Below are positions 9,128 to 18,206 of a stretch of DNA of 64,000 nt, in pieces. The stretch's first letter is position 1. The number at the start of each line of letters is the position of its first letter. A model generated the notes under the pieces. That model worked only from the letters and a program-made list of their open reading frames with translations. It was not told the origin of the DNA and ran no database searches. Source of the stretch: Marinimicrococcus sp033875255 (GTDB lineage: Bacteria > Pseudomonadota > Alphaproteobacteria > Geminicoccales > Geminicoccaceae); assembly GCA_033875255.1 (NCBI GenBank), contig JAWZSN010000006.1:1-64000 (forward strand). The letters run 5' to 3'. Position numbers and translations under genes: made by a program.

Positions 9128-9210
9128 CGGAAGAATGCCTCCCTGCCCTTCGTTGCGGGCAGGCTAGGCCGGGGAGCCGGGAGTGTCACCCGTGCGGCGG
9201 GCGGCGGCGC

Positions 9211-9642
9211 TCAGCTCTTGCCCGCCACCACGCGCAGGCGCGGTGCCGCGGGACGGCGGGCGCTCGCGCCTTCCTCGGGCAGCGCAGCCCGGCGGGGTGG
9301 TGCGAGGCGCCGCGCCCGGCTCTCCTCGAGCCGCTCGCGCGCCGCCCGCCAGCTCGTGTCTAGCCCGGCCCGGAACCTGCGCGTGGTGGAGAGCGCGGAG
9401 CGAGTGGCGCGGCCGCCCTGCGGCCGGGCCTCGAGCAGGCGCCGCTCCACCGAGCGGATGTGCCGCTCCTGCAGCAGGACGAAGGCCATGGCATGCACGC
9501 AGTCCGCCTCCTCGGGCCCGACCGGCTCGTACCAGTCGAGCAGCGCCTGGAGAAGAGCGCCGTAACGCGCCTGCTCCCGCTCGCCCAGATGCGCGAGAAG
9601 ACCGCTGCCGCTGCCCGCCGGGACATCATCATCCGTCGCCAT
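9211..9642 (-). CDS. Hypothetical protein, 143 residues
   Basis: ATG start with GGGAG upstream. The N-terminal half is helical (LLAHLGEREQARYGALLQAL, then WYEPVGPEEADCVHAMAF and RHIRSVERRLLEA). The C-terminal half is Arg/Ala-rich and probably disordered. The pattern 'P.GPEEA..V..MA.....RHIRSVER' resembles small uncharacterised proteins scattered in alphaproteobacterial genomes. No signal peptide or catalytic motif. It stands between the PLP-enzyme gene and the terminator of the efflux operon. Confidence 0.6.
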   Translation of the reverse strand: MATDDDVPAGSGSGLLAHLGEREQARYGALLQALLDWYEPVGPEEADCVHAMAFVLLQERHIRSVERRLLEARPQGGRATRSALSTTRRFRAGLDTSWRAARERLEESRARRLAPPRRAALPEEGASARRPAAPRLRVVAGKS

Positions 9643-9710
9643 GCGCTGCTCCCGGATGCCTGGAGATAAGCAACCCAGAGTAGCGCAATCACCAATAATT
9701 ATCTACTTCT

Positions 9711-9748
9711 ACAAAAAGAGGGCCGGGCCCCTCGCGGGATCCGGCCCT
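9711..9748 (-). terminator. Rho-independent terminator of the RND efflux operon
   Basis: On the minus strand, AGGGCCGG and CCGGCCCT form an 8-bp stem (arms 9741-9748 and 9719-9726) followed by CTTTTTG. It begins 16 bases after the stop of the RND permease gene. Confidence 0.8.
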
Positions 9749-9763
9749 TCTCAGGGTCCGGCG

Positions 9764-12700
9764 CTAGCCCTGGCTGGGGGCGTGCAGGCCGCCGTCAGGG
9801 TCCTTGCCCGATGCCGGCGCCGGATGCAGCTCGCTGCCGAAGCGGCGGTGGGTCCATTCCCGGATGTTCTGGAACACCACGTAGAGCATCGGGATCAGGA
9901 AGATGCCGATGGTGGTCGCGGCGATCATGCCGGCGAAGACCGGCGTGCTGACATTGCGGCGCGCCAGCTCCGAGGCGCCCTCTGCCCAGACCAGCGGCAC
10001 GAGGCCCAGGATGAAGGCGAAGGAGGTCATGATCACCGCGCGGAAGCGGAGCCTCGCCGCCATCGCCGCGGCCTCGCGGATCGAGCTTCCGGCCTCGCGC
10101 TCCTCCTTGGCGAACTCGACGATCAGGATGCCGTTCTTGGCGGCCAGCGCGATCAGCACCACAAGGCCGATCTGGCCGTAGAGGTCGAGCGTGAGGCCGG
10201 TGAGGACCACCGCGGCGAAGGCGCCGAACACGCCGGCCACCACCGAGAGCAGCACCGGGACCGGGATCACCCAGCTCTCGTAGAGTGCTACCAGGAAGAG
10301 ATAGGCGAAGAGCACCGCAAGGCCCAGGATCATGGCGGTCTGGCCGCTCGCCTGCTGCTCCTGGAAGGCGGTGCCGGTCCACTCGAAGCCGTAGCCGCCG
10401 GGCAGGGTCTGCGCCGACACCTCCACCATGGCCGCCATCGCCTCGCCCGAGGACACGCCCTCGGCCGGCCCGCCATTGACGGTGATCGCCCGGTAGTTGT
10501 TGTAGCGGGTGATGACCTGCGGGCCGGTGACCGTGCGCACGGTGGCGATGGAGCGCAGCGGCACCATCTCGCCGCTCTTGTTGCGGATCTTGATGTTCCA
10601 CAGCCCGTCGGTGTCGCGGCGGTCGACCGCCTCGCCCTGGAGCTGGACCTGCCAGGTCCGGCCGTAGAGGTTGAAGTCGTTGACGTAGATCCCGCCCAGC
10701 GTCGCCTGGAGCGTGGCGAAGACATCGTCGATGCCGAGCCCCAGCGCCTGGGCCTTGGCCCGGTCGATGTCGAGATAGAGCGACGGGTTGGCCGAGGTGT
10801 AGGTGGAGAACACCCGGGTCATCCGCGGATCGGCGTTGGCGGCCCCGACCAGCCCGCGCATCACGTCGCCCATGGCCGCCGGGTCCGCGCCCTCGAAGCT
10901 CTCGAGCATGTACTCGAAGCCGCCCGTGGTGGAGAGGCCGATCACCGGCGGCAGGTTGAAGGGCAGCACGTTGGCAGCACGGATCTGCTGCGCCTCGCCG
11001 AACATCCTGCCGATCAGCGCCTGCACCGAATCGACGGTCGCGGTGCGGTCCTCGAACGGGTGGAGCTGGGCGATCATGAAGGCCGAGTTGCTGGCCGAGA
11101 AGCTGTCGAGGATGGAGAAGCCCACCACCGAGACGACATTGCTGACCTGCGGGAAGCCCTCGAGGATCTCCTCGACCTGCGCCACCACGCGGTCGGTGCG
11201 GGCGAGCGCCGCGCCGTCGGGGAGTTGGACGTGGATGAAGAAGGCGCCCTGGTCCTCCTCGGGCAGAAAGCCGCCCGGGGCGCGCTCCGAGAGGGTCCAG
11301 GTGCCGGCCGCGAACAGCCCCACCAAGGCCAGCGACAGCACCGAGAGGCGCAGCGTCTTGCCGACGATGGCGGCATAGCCGTCCCGGACATTGTCGATGC
11401 GCCGCGAGATCCACGCCATGATGCCGCGCCGCGGCCCGTTGTGCCGCATGAGCACGCCGCACAGCGCCGGCGAGAGGGTCAGCGCGTTGATCGCCGAGAT
11501 GACCATCGAGACGCTGATGGTGACCGCGAACTGCCGGAACAGCTCGCCCGAGATGCCGGGGATGAAGGCGATCGGCACGAACACCGAGAGCAGCACGAGG
11601 GTGATGGCGATGATCGGGGCGGTGATCTGCCCCATCGCCTTCTCCACCGCTGCCCGGGGTGCGAGCTCCGGCTCCTCCTCCATCACGCGCTCGACGTTCT
11701 CCACCACGACGATGGCGTCGTCCACGACGATGCCGATGGCCAGCACCATGGCGAGCAGCGAGACGGTGTTGGCCGAGTAGCCCATCGCCAGCAGCACGGC
11801 GAAGGTGCCGATCAGACTCACCGGCACGGCGATCAGCGGGATCACCGTGGCGCGCCACGAGCCCAGGAACAGGAACACGACGATGCCGACGATGACGAAG
11901 GCCTCGAGGAGGGTCGCTACCACCGTGTCGATCGTCTCGTTGACGAACACGGTGGAGTCGTAGACCACGTTGGCCTGGACACCCTCGGGCAGCCGCGCGC
12001 CGACCCGCTCGAGCGTCTCGCTCACCGCGGCCGCGGCGGCCACAGCGTTGGCGCCGGGCGACTGGAAGATCCCGATGCCGGCGGCAGGCTTGCCGTCGAG
12101 GCGGGTGAAGGTGTCCTCGTTCTGCGCGCCGATCTCCACACGCGCCACGTCGCGCACGCGCAGCACCGAGCCGTCCGGGTTCGCGCGCAGCACGATCTCG
12201 CCGAACTCGCCGGGGCTGGAGAGCCTGCCTTGGGTCTGCAGGTTCATCTGCAGGCGCTGGTCGTCGGGCACCGGCTCCGCGCCGATGCGGCCCACAGGTG
12301 CCTGGACGTTCTGTGCGCGGATGGCCCGGATCACGTCCGAGGGAGCGAGGTTCAGGCTGACCAGCCGCTGCGTGTCGAACCAGATCCGCATCGAGTAGTT
12401 GTGCTTGCCGAACAGCATCGCCTGGCCCACGCCCTGCGTGCGCGACAGCTCGTCCAGCACGTTGAGCAGGGCGATGTTCGTGATGTCGAGCATGTCGCGC
12501 TGACCGGTCTCGTCGGTCATCATCACGAACTGCAGAATCGCCGAGGACTTCTTTTGGACCGTCAGGCCCTGGCGCTGGACCTCCTGGGGAAGCGCGGAGA
12601 GCGCGGTCTGGACGCGGTTGTTGACGTTGACGGTGTTGATGTCCGGGTCGGTGCCCAGCTCGAAGCTGACGGTGAGGTTGTAGGTGCCGTCGTCACCGCT

Positions 12701-12946
12701 GGTGCTCTTCATGTAGAGCATCTGGTCGGCGCCGATGACCTTCGATTCGAGCGGCTGGGCCACGGTGGCCTCGACCACCGCCGCCGAGGCGCCGGGATAG
12801 ACCGCGCTCACCGAGACCTGCGGCGGCACGATGTCGGGAAGCTGCGAGACCGGCAGGCGCGTCATCGCGAGCAGGCCGGCGATGGTCAGGACCACCGAGA
12901 CGACGACCGCGAGGCGCGGGCGCCGGATGAAGACGCTGGAGATCAT
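9764..12946 (-). CDS. RND efflux pump inner-membrane permease, HAE1 family (AcrB/MexB-like)
   Basis: 1,060 residues, full length for AcrB-type pumps. It starts [18 protein letters not shown] (TM1) and continues with [19 protein letters not shown] and the porter-domain segment [15 protein letters not shown]4 carries the proton-relay pair in [18 protein letters not shown] around residues 400-415. The second half repeats the plan and ends with [18 protein letters not shown] and the last TM. It exports drugs, solvents or lipophilic compounds by proton antiport, working with the adaptor encoded just upstream (four-base overlap) and a TolC-like channel that is not in this operon. Expression is probably set by the AcrR-type operator and the divergent TetR gene. 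Confidence 0.95.
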   Translation of the reverse strand: MISSVFIRRPRLAVVVSVVLTIAGLLAMTRLPVSQLPDIVPPQVSVSAVYPGASAAVVEATVAQPLESKVIGADQMLYMKSTSGDDGTYNLTVSFELGTDPDINTVNVNNRVQTALSALPQEVQRQGLTVQKKSSAILQFVMMTDETGQRDMLDITNIALLNVLDELSRTQGVGQAMLFGKHNYSMRIWFDTQRLVSLNLAPSDVIRAIRAQNVQAPVGRIGAEPVPDDQRLQMNLQTQGRLSSPGEFGEIVLRANPDGSVLRVRDVARVEIGAQNEDTFTRLDGKPAAGIGIFQSPGANAVAAAAAVSETLERVGARLPEGVQANVVYDSTVFVNETIDTVVATLLEAFVIVGIVVFLFLGSWRATVIPLIAVPVSLIGTFAVLLAMGYSANTVSLLAMVLAIGIVVDDAIVVVENVERVMEEEPELAPRAAVEKAMGQITAPIIAITLVLLSVFVPIAFIPGISGELFRQFAVTISVSMVISAINALTLSPALCGVLMRHNGPRRGIMAWISRRIDNVRDGYAAIVGKTLRLSVLSLALVGLFAAGTWTLSERAPGGFLPEEDQGAFFIHVQLPDGAALARTDRVVAQVEEILEGFPQVSNVVSVVGFSILDSFSASNSAFMIAQLHPFEDRTATVDSVQALIGRMFGEAQQIRAANVLPFNLPPVIGLSTTGGFEYMLESFEGADPAAMGDVMRGLVGAANADPRMTRVFSTYTSANPSLYLDIDRAKAQALGLGIDDVFATLQATLGGIYVNDFNLYGRTWQVQLQGEAVDRRDTDGLWNIKIRNKSGEMVPLRSIATVRTVTGPQVITRYNNYRAITVNGGPAEGVSSGEAMAAMVEVSAQTLPGGYGFEWTGTAFQEQQASGQTAMILGLAVLFAYLFLVALYESWVIPVPVLLSVVAGVFGAFAAVVLTGLTLDLYGQIGLVVLIALAAKNGILIVEFAKEEREAGSSIREAAAMAARLRFRAVIMTSFAFILGLVPLVWAEGASELARRNVSTPVFAGMIAATTIGIFLIPMLYVVFQNIREWTHRRFGSELHPAPASGKDPDGGLHAPSQG

Positions 12947-14145
12947 GGCGCGGCACCCGCCCCGGCGGCCAGCGCGCTCACGTCCATGGCATCGGTCTCG
13001 GCGGGTGCCGGCGCCACCTTCATGCCCGGCTGCACCCGCTGGATGCCCTCGAGCACCACGCGCTCGCCCTCCTCGAGGCCTCCGAGCACCACCGCGGTGG
13101 TCGGGCTGGTCTCGCCGAGCCGCACCTTGCGCCGCTCCACGACGTCACCGGCGCCCACCACGTAGACGAAGTCGCCGCCCTGGCTGGAGGCCACCGACTC
13201 GCGCGGGATGGTGAGCTGCTCCTCGGGTCGCGCAGCCTCCAGCATGACCGTCACGAGCTCGCCCTCGGCCAGCTCGCGGATCCGGCCATTGCCGCCTTCC
13301 TCCGGCGGCAGCAGCGGGTTGGGGACGGTGCCGCGCAGGCTGATGGTGTCGGTGTCCCGGCCCACCTCGATGTCGATGAAGTCGAGCTCGCCGGCATGAC
13401 GGTAGATCCGCCCGTCCGGCAGGCGCAGGCGGATCAGCATGGACTCGAGCCCGCCCTCTGCGGCGTGCCGGGTGCGCAGGTCGAGGACCGTGCGCACCGG
13501 GACCGGGAACGTCACGTATATCGGATCCTGGCTTACGATCGTCGCCAGCGGCCCGGAGTTGGGGCCCACCACGTTGCCCACGGTCACCCTGGTCCGGCCG
13601 ATGCGGCCGCTCACCGGCGCGCGGATCTCGGTATAGCCCAGATTGATCTGCGCCGTGCGGAGCTGCGCCTGGGCCGCCTGGAGCCGGGCCGCCGCGGTGC
13701 GCTCGCGGGCGAGCGCGTCGTCCACCCGCGCCTGGGTGCCCGCGGTCGAGCGCATCAGGTTGCGGGCCCGCTCGAGCTCGATTCCGGCATTGGTGAGCTC
13801 CGCCCGCGCGGCGGCCGCGGCTGCCTCCTCGGCGGCCACCGCCGCCTCGTAGGGTCCCCGCTCGAGACGGTAGAGAAGATCGCCCTTCCCTACCTCCGCA
13901 CCCTCCTGGAACAGCCGCTCTTCGAGGAACGCGTCGACGCGGGCGATCGCCTCGACCCTGTCGATAGCCTCCACGCGGCCGATGAAGCCGTGGCTCTCGG
14001 TGACGGCGGTACGGCGCGCCTCCACCACCCCCACGGCGGGGGGGCCGGCAGGCGCCGCCTGGGCGTCCGCGGGACCGGACGGAGCGCACAGCGCCAGCGC
14101 GCCGACAAGGAGGCCGGCGACCCCGCGGGCGATTCGATATGGCAT
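12943..14145 (-). CDS. RND efflux periplasmic adaptor (membrane fusion protein, AcrA/MexA-like)
   Basis: 400 residues from an ATG with GGAGGA upstream. A longer in-frame ORF to 14283 would run through the operator and is rejected. The N-terminus [20 protein letters not shown] with ADAQ following is a signal peptide. Next come the biotinyl-lipoyl halves ([20 protein letters not shown] and [16 protein letters not shown]) around a helical hairpin rich in Ala/Glu, then the beta-barrel and membrane-proximal domains ([16 protein letters not shown]). It bridges the RND permease to an outer-membrane channel. Its stop overlaps the permease start (ATGA). Confidence 0.93.
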   Translation of the reverse strand: MPYRIARGVAGLLVGALALCAPSGPADAQAAPAGPPAVGVVEARRTAVTESHGFIGRVEAIDRVEAIARVDAFLEERLFQEGAEVGKGDLLYRLERGPYEAAVAAEEAAAAAARAELTNAGIELERARNLMRSTAGTQARVDDALARERTAAARLQAAQAQLRTAQINLGYTEIRAPVSGRIGRTRVTVGNVVGPNSGPLATIVSQDPIYVTFPVPVRTVLDLRTRHAAEGGLESMLIRLRLPDGRIYRHAGELDFIDIEVGRDTDTISLRGTVPNPLLPPEEGGNGRIRELAEGELVTVMLEAARPEEQLTIPRESVASSQGGDFVYVVGAGDVVERRKVRLGETSPTTAVVLGGLEEGERVVLEGIQRVQPGMKVAPAPAETDAMDVSALAAGAGAAP

Positions 14146-14247
14146 CGATCCTCCAGATGCTGCGACGGCCGGCCTTCCCGCCCACCCGCAGCGCGGGATC
14201 GTTGCACCGCGGGCCGGCGGCAGAGGCTGGCTCAGCCGGGTGAGGTC

Positions 14248-14276
14248 ATTTACATACAGTCTGAATGTATGTAAAT
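14248..14276. promoter_or_regulatory. AcrR/TtgR-type operator palindrome
   Basis: A perfect 11-bp inverted repeat, ATTTACATACA (14248-14258) and TGTATGTAAAT (14266-14276), separated by GTCTGAA. From memory, the E. coli acrAB operator bound by AcrR has the same TACATACA ... TGTATGTA arms. It lies between the divergent adaptor and TetR genes, 103 bp from the adaptor start and 33 bp before the regulator start, so it can repress both. Confidence 0.85.
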
Positions 14277-14309
14277 CGGCCAAGATGGTGCAGGCGTGAG
14301 GGACGGGGT

Positions 14310-14951
14310 GTGGCGAGACGTACCAGGGAAGAGGCCGAGCGGACCCGCGAGACGCTGCTGGAGGCAGCCGAGCAGGTGTTCCTCGAGCGCGGCGTGGCGC
14401 GCGCCACCCTCGAGGACGTGGCGCGCAAGGCGGGCTTCAGCCGCGGTGCCGTGCACTGGCACTTCCAGGACAAGCTCGGCCTGTTCAACGCGCTGGCGGA
14501 GCGGGCATGGCTCACCGAGGAGCAGATCGCCCGCGACATCATGGCGAGCCGGGAGGACGATCCTCTGGGCGGCCTGTGCCGGGTCGTGACCGAGGCGCTC
14601 ACCCTCACCGAGGCCGACCCGCGGCGCCGCCGCCTGCTGCTGATGCTGCGCCTGGACTACGACACCAGCGAGGATCTCAACCCGGCGCTGGAGCGGCTGC
14701 GCAGCGCCCGGTCCCTGCTGAAGGGCGCGGTGCGCGACGCGTTCGAGGAGGCGGAGCGGCGCGGGCAGCTCGCCCCGGGCTGGAGCACGAGCCTGGTCAC
14801 CCTCACCTTCCACGCCCTGCTCTCGGGCCTGGTCGAGATGTGGCTGCGCAACGAGGACGAGGACTTCTCGCTGAGCCGCGACGGCTGCGCCATGGTCCGG
14901 GCTTTCCTTCGTACCGTCGACGCCACCGCCTCCCCGCCTCCGCCGGCCTGA
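14310..14951 (+). CDS. TetR/AcrR-family transcriptional regulator of the RND pump
   Basis: 213 residues from a GTG. The N-terminus (V/M)ARRTREEAERTRETLL lines up with the AcrR/TtgR start, and the upstream ATG at 14265 would sit inside the operator. The helix-turn-helix is ATLEDVARKAGFSRGAVHWHF (residues ~33-53; the F closing HWHF is typical). The rest is the helical ligand-binding domain. Divergence from the pump genes and the AcrR-like palindrome between them indicate local, drug-relieved repression and autoregulation. Effector unknown. Confidence 0.9.
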   Translation: MARRTREEAERTRETLLEAAEQVFLERGVARATLEDVARKAGFSRGAVHWHFQDKLGLFNALAERAWLTEEQIARDIMASREDDPLGGLCRVVTEALTLTEADPRRRRLLLMLRLDYDTSEDLNPALERLRSARSLLKGAVRDAFEEAERRGQLAPGWSTSLVTLTFHALLSGLVEMWLRNEDEDFSLSRDGCAMVRAFLRTVDATASPPPPA

Positions 14952-15019
14952 GGGCGGGCTCGGCAGGCCAGCCGACGCCATCGATGAAGCCGGTGTCGTG
15001 GCCCGTCCGCACGAGAAGA

Positions 15020-15652
15020 TCAGTCCGCCTGCTCGAAAAGGAGGATCTGGTCGGGCCGGAACCGCTGGTCGAATCCGGGCTCAGTGGGCATCCGGCCTTC
15101 TGCGTCGGGCCACACCATCTGCATCGCGGTGAAGCCGTCGCCGTAGAAGACGGAGGCGACCCGCAAATACTCCTGCGCCGCGGTGTGGCCGATCCGCCGG
15201 AAGACCACCGGATAGCCTCGGGCGATGCCGTCGACACGGGCGCCTTCCTCGAACGGCTCCCCGCTCTCCCTCATCATGTAGACCGCGTTGTTGACGAGCC
15301 CGTGCATGGTGTCGGCATCGAGCCCCATGACCAGGATCTCGGGCAAATTCAGCCGCGCCAGGCCGACCGAGTAGGCGAAGGGCGGCTCTCCTTCACCCGC
15401 GCCGATCGTCATGACGACGTGGCCGAACTCCTCGATCGCGGCCCTGGCCTCGTCGACCTTCGCCCTTACGCGGGCTTCCTGATTCGCGTGGGACTTTCCG
15501 AGCGAGGGGCGCGCGCCGGGCGCCGCTACAGGCTCCCCGGGCGGGGCGGCGCACCCTCCGGCAGCCGCCAGCATGGCTGTTGCAGCGACGCCGGCAAGGC
15601 ACCTGCGCCAGGTTCCGATGCCGCGGCTTTCACCCCTGCCCGCTGCCCTCAT
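15020..15652 (-). CDS. DUF4262 domain lipoprotein
   Basis: 210 residues from an ATG with AGAGGTGG upstream. The frame extends much further right, but only as antisense of the next genes. The N-terminus MRAAGRGESRGIG then a hydrophobic AGVAATAMLAAAGGC is a signal peptide with lipobox (Cys about 34). The body matches DUF4262: VVMTIGAGEGEPPFAYSVGL, PEILVMGLDADTM and near the end TAMQMVWPDAEGRMP and RPDQILLFEQ. DUF4262 proteins have no firm function. A lipid-anchored version is unusual, since I know most as plain soluble proteins. Confidence 0.8.
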   Translation of the reverse strand: MRAAGRGESRGIGTWRRCLAGVAATAMLAAAGGCAAPPGEPVAAPGARPSLGKSHANQEARVRAKVDEARAAIEEFGHVVMTIGAGEGEPPFAYSVGLARLNLPEILVMGLDADTMHGLVNNAVYMMRESGEPFEEGARVDGIARGYPVVFRRIGHTAAQEYLRVASVFYGDGFTAMQMVWPDAEGRMPTEPGFDQRFRPDQILLFEQAD

Positions 15653-15859
15653 GGCCACCTCTTCTGTCTGCTGCATGCCGGAATTCTCGACCTCAACCGG
15701 AGGTTTTATCAAGCAGCCATGCCCGCCAGCCGCACCCCCTGTGCCTTGACCGCCGTCCTGTGCAGCGTCAACGTTCATGGTGGCGACGGGTATCGGCAGG
15801 CAGCCCGGTCGCTCACGAGCCACGCGGGCCGCGGGCCCGCCGACGCGGGAGCAACGACC

Positions 15860-16537
15860 ATGGCCGAACCCTCGGGCACGCCCTCCGCAATGGAGTTCGC
15901 GCTGCAAAAGCTCATCGTCCGCTATTCGCCCCTCTTCGAGCAGCACCAGTGGCCGGAGGAGTCGCTGCGCTGGACCGAGCTCGCCTTCGCCCTCGCCACC
16001 CGGATCAGCCCCCGTCCTGAGGCCGAGATCCGCAGGACGGTCGAAGAGATGGATCTCCTGGGCCTTTTGGAGGTGGAGACCCTGGCCGGCCTCGCGGGGC
16101 CGGAGGGCGGGGTCGATTTCGCGGCCGGCGGGGCGCGGCGGATGGAGGAGCATCTGCTCGAGAACGGCCTGGCCTCGGGGGAGGCCCGGGCGCTGATCCT
16201 GGCGCTGCACGAGCTCGCCGTGGCGCTGCGCGAACGCTTCGAGGGCAGGATCCAGCTCTACCTGCGCCGCTACGGCGAGCGGATGCTGGACGAGCTGGCG
16301 CAGAACTTCCGCTTCAGCCGGCTCTCGCCGGAGCAGGCGCGCTCGGCCTTCAGCTACTGGCTGCAGAACGTGCTGGGCATGCCGGTGCCGCTGCGCACGC
16401 CGGCGGTGCAGGCGTTCTGCGGACGGCTCGGGGTCACCGAGGAGGAGCTGGTGGCGGCGGCCGACCGGCTCGATCTCAACCTGGCGCTGGCCGACGACAT
16501 GATCGAGCTCGAGGAAGCCGCCCGCAGGGAGGGCTGA
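15860..16537 (+). CDS. Unrecognised helical protein, first gene of a three-gene operon
   Basis: 225 residues from the ATG at 15860, which has GGGAG nine or so bases upstream. The longer frame upstream is antisense to the DUF4262 gene. The protein is soluble, helical and acidic, without signal peptide or TM. Segments FALQKLIVRYSPLFEQHQ, SEIRR-like EAEIRRTVEEMDLLGLL, and SRLSPEQARSAFSYWLQNVL look structured. There is no catalytic motif I recognise. It ends three bases before the next gene, so the products are probably co-expressed. Confidence 0.6.
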   Translation: MAEPSGTPSAMEFALQKLIVRYSPLFEQHQWPEESLRWTELAFALATRISPRPEAEIRRTVEEMDLLGLLEVETLAGLAGPEGGVDFAAGGARRMEEHLLENGLASGEARALILALHELAVALRERFEGRIQLYLRRYGERMLDELAQNFRFSRLSPEQARSAFSYWLQNVLGMPVPLRTPAVQAFCGRLGVTEEELVAAADRLDLNLALADDMIELEEAARREG

Positions 16538-16540
16538 GCG

Positions 16541-17503
16541 ATGGGCTGGCTCAAGAAGGCCTGGTACTGGCCCCGCAAGCACAAGCAGCATGCCGAGAAA
16601 TACTGGCCCGAGAAGGCGGGGCGGGAATACGACAAGGGCCACGCGCTGATGAAGCGCCCCGATGCCGCCAGCAAGTTCCTGGGCGCCCTGCACAAGAGCA
16701 ACGCGCTGGCCTATTACGGCGCGGGCGCGGCGGCCGGCCTCGCCTCGGAGAGCGTCGGCGGCTGGGTCCTCGACCTCGCCTCGATGGGGCGCGGCAAGCT
16801 CGTGACGATGGGGGCCGGCGCTGCGGCGCGGGCGCTGGGCAAGCTCGCGAAGCCGGCCGGCACCGCCGCCCGGACGCTCGGCACCGCGGGCAAGCTCGCC
16901 CGCCAGTACAGCCAGCCGGGCTCCGCCCTCTATCGCGGCCGCAAGGCGGTGAAGCTCGGCACCGTGGCCGCGCGCCGCGGCACCGCAGGCGCCGGACCCG
17001 CCGAGCCGGCGCCCGGCTACCAGCCGCCGCACCGCGAGCCCTTCGAGCCGATCGCCCCGCAGATCCGCCCCGACCTGCCGCGCTCGCGCCCCATCCGCCC
17101 CTCCGCCCGGCCGCGGGCCAGAACGCCCGGCCCCGCAACGACACCCTCGGCCCGGCCCGAGCGCCCCCGCTTCAGCGTGATCGACCCGGTGAAGCTCGCC
17201 GACATGCAGCTTCGCCACAGCCGCCCGGCGACGCCACGCCCGCTCGGCGGCGGGCCGTTCAGCTCGACCACCGACAGGCTGCGCGACTACGAGCGGCGGC
17301 TGGGCGAGCAGGAGCGCTCGCAGGCGTGGCTCAGGGGCGTGCAGCGCAGCCTCGAGCGCGGGATCAAGGTGCCGAGCATCCACGAGCGGCAGAGAATGGA
17401 GAGCCGGTTCGGCGTCGGCCGGCCGGGCCAGCCGGCCCACCCTGCACCGGGTGCCGGCCATCACGCCCGGCCGCTGGCCTCCTACGCCCGGGGCCTGCGC
17501 TGA
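16541..17503 (+). CDS. Unrecognised basic protein, second gene of the operon
   Basis: 320 residues, strongly basic. The start is Trp/Lys-rich (MGWLKKAWYWPRKHKQHAEK). Then comes a Gly/Ala stretch (NALAYYGAGAAAGLASESVG and MGAGAAARALGKLAKPAGTA) that could be membrane-active or amphipathic. Next is a Pro/Arg-rich linker (~residues 150-230) and a charged C-terminal segment (DYERRLGEQERSQAWLRGVQ). Family unknown. The modular build (helical head, flexible linker, charged tail) would suit a scaffold or a secreted/toxin-like protein, but there is no direct evidence. Its stop overlaps the next start by one base. Confidence 0.55.
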   Translation: MGWLKKAWYWPRKHKQHAEKYWPEKAGREYDKGHALMKRPDAASKFLGALHKSNALAYYGAGAAAGLASESVGGWVLDLASMGRGKLVTMGAGAAARALGKLAKPAGTAARTLGTAGKLARQYSQPGSALYRGRKAVKLGTVAARRGTAGAGPAEPAPGYQPPHREPFEPIAPQIRPDLPRSRPIRPSARPRARTPGPATTPSARPERPRFSVIDPVKLADMQLRHSRPATPRPLGGGPFSSTTDRLRDYERRLGEQERSQAWLRGVQRSLERGIKVPSIHERQRMESRFGVGRPGQPAHPAPGAGHHARPLASYARGLR

Positions 17504-18090
17504 TGGAGGCCGGCGCCAGCTCCTCCGGGACCACGCGGCGGCGGCGTGCGCACGGCCGCCGCAAGGGCTGGCGCTCGAAGATCTCGGCAGCCGTGGTGTT
17601 CGCCTTCGTGATAGGCGACCTGCCCACCCTCTACCAGCTCGTGGAATCCCAGCGCCGCGGCATCTCGTTCTGGCAGGTGGGCGAGTCGGACCGCCAGCTT
17701 CGCACCTGGCGGGCCAATATCGACTGCTACGGCCACGCCACGGTGCTCGACGGCGCGCCCGCCGTCGCGGTCATCGTGTGCCCGAGCGGCGACGTGCTGG
17801 TGAACTTCCGAAGCGGCGAGGAGCCGGTGCCCTACTGGGTCCCGCGGCCTGGGGAGACGCTGCCGCAGACGGACCTGGCGGAAACCGCCGGGAGTGCCCT
17901 GGCAGCACAGGCGCGGGCACCGGTTCGCACGGCCCAGGGGTTCGAGGTGATCTGCCAGCGCTTCATCGACCGCCAGCGCGTGCTGCGCCGCATCCGCTTT
18001 CCCGACGGACGCTGCTTCGACCAGGTGGTGGACGCCTATTCGGGGCGCATCCTGAGCCAGGGCCCGGCCCCGTGCGATCCCTCGTGCTGA
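17503..18090 (+). CDS. Unrecognised single-pass membrane protein, third gene of the operon
   Basis: 195 residues starting in a TGATG overlap. The basic N-terminus (TTRRRRAHGRRKGWRSK) precedes a TM helix (ISAAVVFAFVIGDLPTLYQL), giving an N-in topology by the positive-inside rule. The periplasmic part has four cysteines, including IDCYGHA and VIVCPSGD. It ends with RIRFPDGRCFDQVVDAYSGR and PAPCDPSC, a pattern I have seen in other uncharacterised alphaproteobacterial proteins. Paired cysteines suggest disulfides. Function unknown; genetic linkage suggests it anchors or exports something made by the two preceding genes. Confidence 0.55.
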   Translation: MEAGASSSGTTRRRRAHGRRKGWRSKISAAVVFAFVIGDLPTLYQLVESQRRGISFWQVGESDRQLRTWRANIDCYGHATVLDGAPAVAVIVCPSGDVLVNFRSGEEPVPYWVPRPGETLPQTDLAETAGSALAAQARAPVRTAQGFEVICQRFIDRQRVLRRIRFPDGRCFDQVVDAYSGRILSQGPAPCDPSC

Positions 18091-18119
18091 GGCACGCTCT
18101 TTTCGCAAACGGCGCTTCA

Positions 18120-18137
18120 TGTCATGAAACCATGACA
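18120..18137. promoter_or_regulatory. Candidate operator palindrome upstream of the CUT1 ABC operon
   Basis: A perfect 7-bp inverted repeat, TGTCATG and CATGACA, with AAAC between. It lies 69 bp before the solute-binding-protein start, in the only sizeable gap of the region. Size and form fit a GntR- or LacI-type site. No regulator gene is adjacent. Confidence 0.45.
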
Positions 18138-18206
18138 GGACCGCCCTAGGGAGGCGGCCGCGGGCGCAACGCAGCGGCCTGCGGCACAAGAACGAAGGAG
18201 AGGGCA

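Noticed and set aside
9641..13165. Plus-strand frame of about 1,170 codons over the efflux genes
   Set aside because: Antisense to an unmistakable AcrB-like permease; composition is His/Asp/Arg-rich low-complexity.
15653..17464. Extension of the DUF4262 frame far upstream on the minus strand
   Set aside because: That part is antisense to three overlapping plus-strand genes; the lipoprotein signal peptide and ribosome site place the start at 15652.
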